Part shown: positions 57,901-64,000 of the stretch, piece by piece
Numbering within the stretch: position 1 is the stretch's first letter
How the letters are laid out: each line of letters starts with the position of its first letter
Assembly (NCBI GenBank): GCA_029990175.1
Contig: JARKIP010000005.1
Location: forward strand, 30,141,501 to 30,205,500
Direction: 5' to 3'
Length of the DNA stretch: 64,000 bases
DNA from: Petunia secreta
Taxonomy: Eukaryota > Streptophyta > Magnoliopsida > Solanales > Solanaceae
Notes under the pieces: model-generated
Told to the model about the DNA's origin: nothing
The model's database searches: none
What the model saw: the letters and a program-made list of their open reading frames with translations, nothing else
Program-made: the position numbers and the translations under genes

Positions 57901-59133
57901 TGTACATTTGCACGTTTAATCTTTTAAGTAAATGCAAATGGATCATGTTCAACGCTCTTTAAGGTTAAAAACCTGTTCGGATTTTTTAAACAAGTTGGCC
58001 TACCGGACTTGAGAACAAGTCGACTAATGATATGCCATGATGCATGAGTCCTAGTGTCGTTACTAAGGAAATGGAGTTTACTAGACTGGATTTTATTATC
58101 CTCCCAAGCAGACGGCTCGGGAGCGAAAACGTCTCGGATCAAATAGATTCCAAGTCGTTCCCCCTAAAGGAATTTTTATGTGAGGGAAGAGGTGGTTGTA
58201 ACCACCATATTTTCAATGCACAATTTAAAAAGTCGCCAGGAGTGGTGGAAGGTATACATGATATGCACAAGTTCAAAATGCACAAGTTGAAATAAATGCA
58301 CAAGTCAGCCTCGGGAGTGGGAGTAAAATTAACCCATAAAACAACAAGTCAGATAATAATTTCGTATGCAAAGCAGATCAATGCACATAATATGCATGAT
58401 AGGTGTCATATGATGACGCTTTTGGACGAGCTTGGCTAATGGACTTTAACATACCAAGGATGTTAAGCCTTCCTAATTTGATTATGGTATTTAGAATTGA
58501 ACGTGTATTTTGTATCATCTCAATTGTTCTCATAATCCAAAATTAACTAGAAATAATAATTGATCTTCCTACCCAAAAAGTAGAAGAAATTAATTTAAAA
58601 TCTATGATTTCATTTTCCTACCCAAAATTAGGAACAAATGGTCTACACTAGACAAGTTCAACTTTAAATAAATGCACGCATAACATATTCAAACGTCCCT
58701 TAGGGTCGGAGACCCACTTGGTTCGTTCAAATATGGTGAACTAATAGACTTAGACATGGGCCGAAGTCAAAATTTTTCTAATCATGACATGATGCATGGT
58801 CCTAGACAAGAGTTTCCACTAAGAGTTAGGTAATTCCAGATACGGTTCCCCAAGACGGACGGCCAAGGAGTGGGATCATTTAAAATTGTTGGCAATACCA
58901 CGGACCAAATATATTCCAAAATGTCCTCCTAAAAGGTTTATTGTGGTGAAGCGACCGTAGGATCTACGTAATCGCCCTGTGTGTGTAAAGTGTCGTTTCC
59001 CAAGAGCGGGGGAGGTGTGTAATCCTGCAAAAGAAAAAGAAGAAGAAGAAGAAAAAAGTTAGGATCGAAATAAATGTAAATAAAGCAAGTAAAGAATCCC
59101 AATTTAAAGTCCGTTATGGTTTGAAACTTGATA
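57901..59133. other. E9 leader next to primer binding site
   Basis: Noncoding. A segment around 57930-58200 has a diverged second copy around 58670-58960 (shared: TGATGCATG, TCCTAG, GACGGC, GGATCAAATA/GGACCAAATA, TTCCAA). There is an A/G-rich run at 59030-59056. Confidence 0.5.
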
Positions 59134-59151
59134 TCCCCAGTGGAGTCGCCA
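59134..59151 (-). other. E9 primer binding site (Tat type)
   Basis: The minus strand reads TGGCGACTCCACTGGGGA, three bases from the LTR end. It differs from the E3 site at one base. Confidence 0.85.
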
Positions 59152-59154
59152 TTC

Positions 59155-59772
59155 TGTCATATTCGATTTTGGACTCAAATCGAGGTGAGTCGGGTTTCAG
59201 ATTTGACTGGGTGAACTCGTTTGAGTTTAGGGTTGGAGTCGCCACCTAATATAGTTTCTAAGGTGTATTAGGTCACCTATTTGGTTTCTAGCCAATTTTA
59301 ACAATTATCTCCTAAACTTAGTCTACGAACCAGAAATTCTAGGTAAGAGGTTCAAGAAAACTCGAGAGGAAGGGGTTGGGCACCTCTCGAGCACCACCAA
59401 ATGTGTTTACCGGCCGGACTTTATAATTGGGATTCGAAATAAGTAACTAAGCAATTTAAACTAACTAATTAGATATAGGCAAATAACTAGAAGATATAAT
59501 AATTAAGATAAGAGGTCCTAATAGGCTTCCTCCTTAAGGATTGCACCTTGCAAAAAAGATGAAAATGAATTAGTAAAACAATAATAAACAATAAATAGTA
59601 ATAAAAATAATAATAAATACTAATAATAATAATAATAATAATAATGAGAAAAAAATAATAATAATGACAAAAGAGGCTTCTTTTTGAATTGTTCTCTTCC
59701 AAAATAGGTTATCGTCTCTTTCCAATTTTACCTCGCAAGATTTAAAGAAAAGAGTTAGTGAATAATAATAAT

Positions 59773-59824
<52 letters not shown>

Positions 59825-62023
59825 GTTTTTAAAATAAAGGGGGAAAGGGATTTTTAAAGTTTCGGCTCAGGTGTGTATGAATTGGGTGGAGTTTAGGGAC
59901 GTCGATACGGCTGCGAACACGCCGGCCGGTCATGCTGCCATGCCAAGTACTGGTCTCATTACTCCATCACCGGCTCGTTTGTAATCACGGCTTATACACG
60001 TCATCATAGCCTTTTTTTATTTTAAGGACGTGGGAATGTGATTATAGTATCAATAAGCCTCAAATAAACAATTATTTTCCTTGGCTGTGATTAGTCTGTC
60101 AATTCATTGTATTTCCGTCAATTCCTTGTGTAGGCCTCAATATATGTAAAAATATATTTTTTTCATTGGCCTTGTTAGTTAACGAGTACCAAATCTTATG
60201 TACCTAGAAGCTGCAAAATTCCTCAAAAGAAAATCGATCAGTGATAAGGAGGAACTCATAAAAATCAGTGGGCCCCAATCAACAATGCACTAGACCCACA
60301 ACAAATAATACAAGCAATAGAAGAATCAGTAAAACAAAGTTGAGTCCTAATAGTGTGCCTCATCATTTGAAGAAACTATTGTAAACAGTAACAGATAAAA
60401 GCAGTCTACCAACGGGGAGGAGTGAGAGTGACGCCGGCGAGAAAGTCCAGTGGCGCTGCAGCCATCATCCTCTGCCCAAAGACGATTATACGATGAAGCC
60501 ATCAAGTCTGCAAAACTCGACAAACAAAGTTAGCAAAACCAGTCATGAACAAAAACGAATAAAACAATCAGTTGAACCAAATAATCAATCGACACTGCTG
60601 GCCGAAGAGCCAACCATCAGTGAACCCAAATACCAAAAGAATCAGGGGCCGCCGGTAGGATTTTCCGGGGAGGCGACAAGAAATAAGGGGGAGGAGCGAC
60701 TGCTAGGGAGCGTCGCTTCCACCCCAACCCCTTTCCCTATCCCTCTTTCTGATTCAGTAGTAGGATAAAGAAACGAAGACGAAGGATTTTTGGGGACGGT
60801 GTCGCCACTCCATCTCTGATTTGTGTGTGGACTTCGTACTGTGGGTCCCCTTCCCCGTTTCCCCTTTTGTCTGATTGAAGTGTATATGTGGGTATTTTGG
60901 GGAAGAAGAAATCAGGGAAGGAGACGAGGAGAGTAGTTGTGGCGTGTGGGGTTCTGTATGTACGTATTGCGCGTGTATGTTGATGGAGTTGATGACAATA
61001 TTATTTGGAAAGTGGTTTTGCATTATATGTACTGTGAAGGGATGAGCAGGGGTCTTGGTATGTGTATGGAGGTGGCGATGGTGACACTGTGTTTTATGAT
61101 TTTTGATGGAGTTTTTGTGTATAGATAGAGGGAATCTGTATTGGTGTTATGGGAGGAGGGCCAAGGACAGTGGGGTTGCTGTGTAGTTGATGTATGTGTT
61201 GAGGAAGAAGAAGGTAAGGGAGAGTCCTCGACGTGGGGTCTGTGTGCGTGTGGGAGAGGGGAATTGGAGATTTTGGGAATGATTTTAGGGATTTAGGAAA
61301 TTAGAAAAGATTAGGGAGGGATTTTAGGTAGATTTGGGGATTTGATTTAGGAAAAGATTTGGGGGGATGAACGTAGACAGGAAGACGTATCTAGATTATT
61401 ATTTGGTCTAGATTCAAGGAAGAAGGTTCAGGATTTAAAAAACTTCAATAATGCGAATGTATTTGGTTAAGAAATTTGGCTAGGTACAGAGTAAAAATGT
61501 AAATAAATAAAAGTAAATAAAGATAAAAAATTTTGGGTAGTAATTTTGAAATATGGAAGAATTATAATAAAAAGAAATTTGGACACTTTAACTGGTCAAT
61601 ATTTAACTTAAAGGTGTAAAAATAAAATATAGATATACATATATTATAAAATGCACAAATAAATATTAAATAAATTCAAATAAAATTATTTAAATATATA
61701 TAATCACAAATAATTGCTAATTTGCACAAATAATCACAAATTGAAACAAACTTGACATGTAGCCTAAATGAAGTAATTATATAATATAGCCACTAATATT
61801 ATAAATGTACTAATTTCACAAATAGTCATAGTTTTGACAAATAGCCTAAATATTGCAAAATTTACGTAATATAGCCACGCTTAAGTATATAATATATAAA
61901 TAGAGGATAACGCCTGTAAATGCATGATTTCTAATGCACATTTTGCACAAAGAGTCAAATTGCACCCTTAAGTAGAATTATGGCTAATTTTAGAAAAAAT
62001 AGGGACAAAATTGGGTGTCAACA
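59155..62023 (-). repeat. E9 5' LTR (right copy)
   Basis: This 2869 bp LTR pairs with 46944-49909. It holds shorter AAT arrays at 59621-59645 and 59774-59823. The minus ORF at 60754-61023 lies within it and is not a gene. ATATG follows at 62024-62028. Confidence 0.9.
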
Positions 62024-62895
62024 ATATGTTGCCCATAACTCACTGAGTACAAATATATAATCTATTTCATTATCGGAGTCCAATAAACCCTTTAAACTAT
62101 TAATTGAACTTATTAAAATGATGTCTAATATTCCAAGTTTTACCGTTAAAATATATTCAAACACACGTAATAAACTGAAATATTATATTAAGATCATTAC
62201 CTGAATTCTATTTTTTTCGGCTCTTTTTCTCATTTTTTGGCATTTTTTCCCGTTGCTTCTCAGCTTTCCCACTTTCATTTTGGTTCTGTTGTGTTTCTAC
62301 GCCCCCATTGAAAATATTAGCTAAGGGATAATATATCCCTTAGCCACCGCCTTCATTCTTTTATTTTTGTCCTTTTCCCCCTTTTTTTTCCTTTTTCTTT
62401 TAAAATTCGCTGCTATGGTAAAAATTAAATCAAAGACCTACGAAATTCGAAATAATTCCAAATTTCTCAAGCAAGTTATAAAAAATATATGTAACACACT
62501 TTCTAAGGCGGATTTCATATCAGACTCTCGAAACTCAATATGAAAATAAAATAGAAAAAGGTCAAATTATTTAACTTTCGGCATTTTAGCAGAAACTAGC
62601 CGAAAAACATCGAAATTCACTTTCGAAAAATTACAGAAGTCACAAATAATCATACGAGCCCAACGGCGCTTTCGGATTCCGAATCGGAGTTCATTCTCCA
62701 AAACCGAGCTCAAAAATCTTTTTTTTAATATTTATCGACAATAAAAACTGAAATCTTCTTCCGATACGTACCAAACGAGGTCTGATTTAACTCAAATTTT
62801 ACAGACAGGTCCTAATGGATCTTACGAATATTTTAAAATTATCGACACGCCAGTCGGAGTCCTAACTTCTGAAACAACTGACCGAGGTCGTTTCT

Positions 62896-63591
62896 GTCAT
62901 ACCGCATTCATCCCATTTCATTGCACCGCATGCTTACTATTGTGTGACTATCATGGTGTGTTTTGTGTATGCGTTATGTATACCATGTTGTGGAAATATT
63001 TAAGTTTGCATATATGTTTCTAGCTATTTAGTGTCCCTAATTGGTTTATATGCTTTAGTTGTGTGTATTTCTGGTCTGTATTTGCTTGCTCTTCTCCCTG
63101 GCTAGCTGTCCTATTCTTTGAGGTGGCTAGTCTGCCCCACTTATTTAGTTCTTTTGACTCACTCTTGTTTGTTGTTTATTTCTTGTCCATTTATTTCGTT
63201 TCGGCAGGTTCGCTCCAGGATTGAGTTCGCTACATTGTTAAGGAGCGAAGACGACTTCAGTTGTCAGGGTGAGCCAGCTTTTATTCCGGATGGCCACCAG
63301 TTTTATGTTTATTATTTCAGTTGTATTTTTCTCCCTTCAGGATTCGTATGTATTCTTTTGTACTCTTATATGTCTAGTCTGGATAGCCCTAAACCTAATC
63401 TGTTGGGTAGTCAGCTGTAATTTCTTTTGTACAACTTAGAGGTATCAGTATGCCTGTGTACTAAATCTTATTCTTATTAGCCTTTGAATTTATATTTATT
63501 TTCCTAATTCAGTTGTTAAGGGTTCGCCCAACGGGTCTAGGGGAGGATGTCGGGTGCCCGCACGGCCTAGCCAAAAATTCGGGTCGTGTCA
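62896..63591 (+). repeat. E5 3' LTR, right part
   Basis: It starts with the E6 target duplication GTCAT and continues the LTR from 41981, matching 36940-37560 of the 5' LTR. It also preserves the last 110 bases (CCCGCACGGCCTAGCC...GGGTCGTGTCA) that the 5' LTR has lost. The ORF at 63118-63420 is part of the LTR. Confidence 0.8.
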
Positions 63592-63990
63592 CTGTATCAC
63601 ATATACTTCTTCATTCAGATAACCATTTAAAAATGTTCTTGTTACATCCATTTGATACAATGTAAATTCCATATATATAGCAAAGGCAATCAGCATTCTT
63701 ATGGCTTTAATCGTAGCCACTGGTGCAAAGGTCTCATCATAGTCAATTCCTTCCTCTTGGCTGTAACCCTGAACTACCAACCTGGCTTTGTTCCTGGTAA
63801 CTGTGCCATGCTCATCTAATTTATTTATGAACACCCATTTGGTTCCAATGATTGATCTGTCTCGGAACCAGATGCCACACCTTTCTCCTCTCAAATTGAT
63901 GCAGCTCCTCCTGCATTGCTATCACCCAATCTGGATCCTCAAGAGCTTCCTTCATATTCTTTGGTTCCATAGAGGATAGGAAGGCAAAGA
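63592..63990 (-). pseudogene. E1 copia RT (first half)
   Basis: Right to left: EPKNMKEALEDPDWVIAMQE, then ELHQFE, a frameshift near 63880, then IGTKWVFINKLDEHGTVTRN, KARLVVQGYSQEEGIDYDET and FAPVATIKAIRMLIAFA. QMDVTRTFLNGYLNEEVYVIQ, split by two bases of the E5 duplication, ends at the insertion. The next residues of the family pattern, PPGF, are found at 34870. That reading across 28.7 kb proves that E5 entered an existing copia element. Confidence 0.88.
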
Positions 63991-64000
63991 ACACACTGAA
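63592..64000 (-). mobile_element. E1: SIRE/Maximus-type copia element, right part
   Basis: This continues E1 on the far side of E5. Only the start of the RT region is in the window; the rest of pol and gag should follow to the right. Confidence 0.8.

Larger units (their letters stand above)
46944..62023 (-). mobile_element. E9: complete non-autonomous Tat-type LTR element, 15.1 kb, with DUF7745-like gene
   Basis: LTRs are at 46944-49909 and 59155-62023, with a primer binding site next to the right LTR and a polypurine tract next to the left LTR. A perfect five-base target duplication ATATG lies at 46939-46943 and 62024-62028. The LTR start TGTTGACACCC and the primer site TGGCGACTCCACTGGGGA place it with Tat/Ogre elements. 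The 9.2 kb interior contains no gag, protease, RT or integrase wording on either strand. It holds one 541-codon DUF7745-like frame with stops (55419-57041), a 96 bp repeat array upstream of it and a 69 bp array downstream. It therefore depends on another element's proteins and is best described as a large retrotransposon derivative carrying a passenger gene. Confidence 0.85.
41982..62895 (-). mobile_element. E6: solo LTR of the E5 family, inverted, containing E7 and E9
   Basis: Removing the inserts, the pieces 41982-43079, 46343-46938 and 62029-62895 form one LTR of about 2.56 kb on the minus strand. Its ends are AGAAACGACC and GGGTCGTGTTA, each one base from the expected TG...CA. The pentamer GTCAT occurs exactly at both borders (41977-41981 and 62896-62900). 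No internal region is present, so it most likely arose by LTR-LTR recombination. It lies inside the 3' LTR of E5. Confidence 0.75.
34878..63591 (+). mobile_element. E5: LTR retrotransposon with 2.1 kb LTRs, heavily decayed, host of E6-E9
   Basis: The ends are TGAAACGAC (34878) and TCGGGTCGTGTCA (to 63591). Flanking pentamers are CTATA (34873-34877) and CTGTA (63592-63596), a target duplication with one C/T difference inside the copia RT. It consists of a 5' LTR (34878 to about 37560), a decayed internal region (to 40542) and a 3' LTR split into 40543-41981 and 62896-63591. Without the later insertions the element would be about 8 kb. The internal region has gag-like wording suggesting a chromovirus (Tekay/Del-like), but that is uncertain. 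Confidence 0.75.

Overview
This window looks like intergenic chromatin from a large plant genome. I see no host gene, rRNA or tRNA gene. Everything I can interpret is LTR retrotransposon DNA plus one MITE. The element families (Athila and Tat lineages of Ty3/gypsy, a SIRE/Maximus-type Ty1/copia with an env-like ORF, and a 2-3 kb LTR family) and the protein wording point to a eudicot. Solanaceae, for example a Nicotiana-like genome, is my best guess, but it rests on recall of similar proteins and not on a search.

The 64 kb can be read as a set of nested insertions, most of them supported by target-site duplications (TSDs) or by reading across the junction. The oldest layer is E1, a minus-strand SIRE-type copia element (31438-34877 and 63592-64000). 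Its reverse transcriptase reads continuously across a 28.7 kb insertion, and its 3' env-like ORF is cut by another element. Left side: E2, a plus-strand Athila element (18717-31437), sits in the E1 env-like ORF. E3, a minus-strand Tat-lineage element (window start to 18716), sits in the left LTR of E2. E4, a complete minus-strand Athila element (1039-13093), sits in the gag of E3.

Right side: E5, a plus-strand LTR element (34878-63591), sits in the E1 reverse transcriptase and carries a 227 bp MITE in its 5' LTR. Its 3' LTR was entered by E6, a minus-strand solo LTR of the same family (41982-62895, TSD GTCAT). E6 contains E7, another minus-strand copy (43080-46337) that landed in a minisatellite and carries a foreign LTR segment, E8. 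E6 also contains E9 (46944-62023, perfect TSD ATATG), a complete 15.1 kb Tat-type element with 2.9 kb LTRs, a primer binding site and a polypurine tract. E9 has no recognisable gag or pol. It holds one DUF7745-like reading frame and two different tandem-repeat arrays.

No element appears able to move by itself, because every coding region carries stops, frameshifts or deletions. Among protein-coding relics, E2 and E4 are the most informative: they form a matched pair of Athila elements in which gag, protease, RT, RNase H, integrase and env-like ORF can be compared. In both, the env-like ORF is preceded by a 3' splice-site-like sequence and is bracketed by internal copies of the polypurine tract. 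The best candidate for something under-described is E9. Second is the polypurine-tract bracketing of the Athila env-like ORFs.
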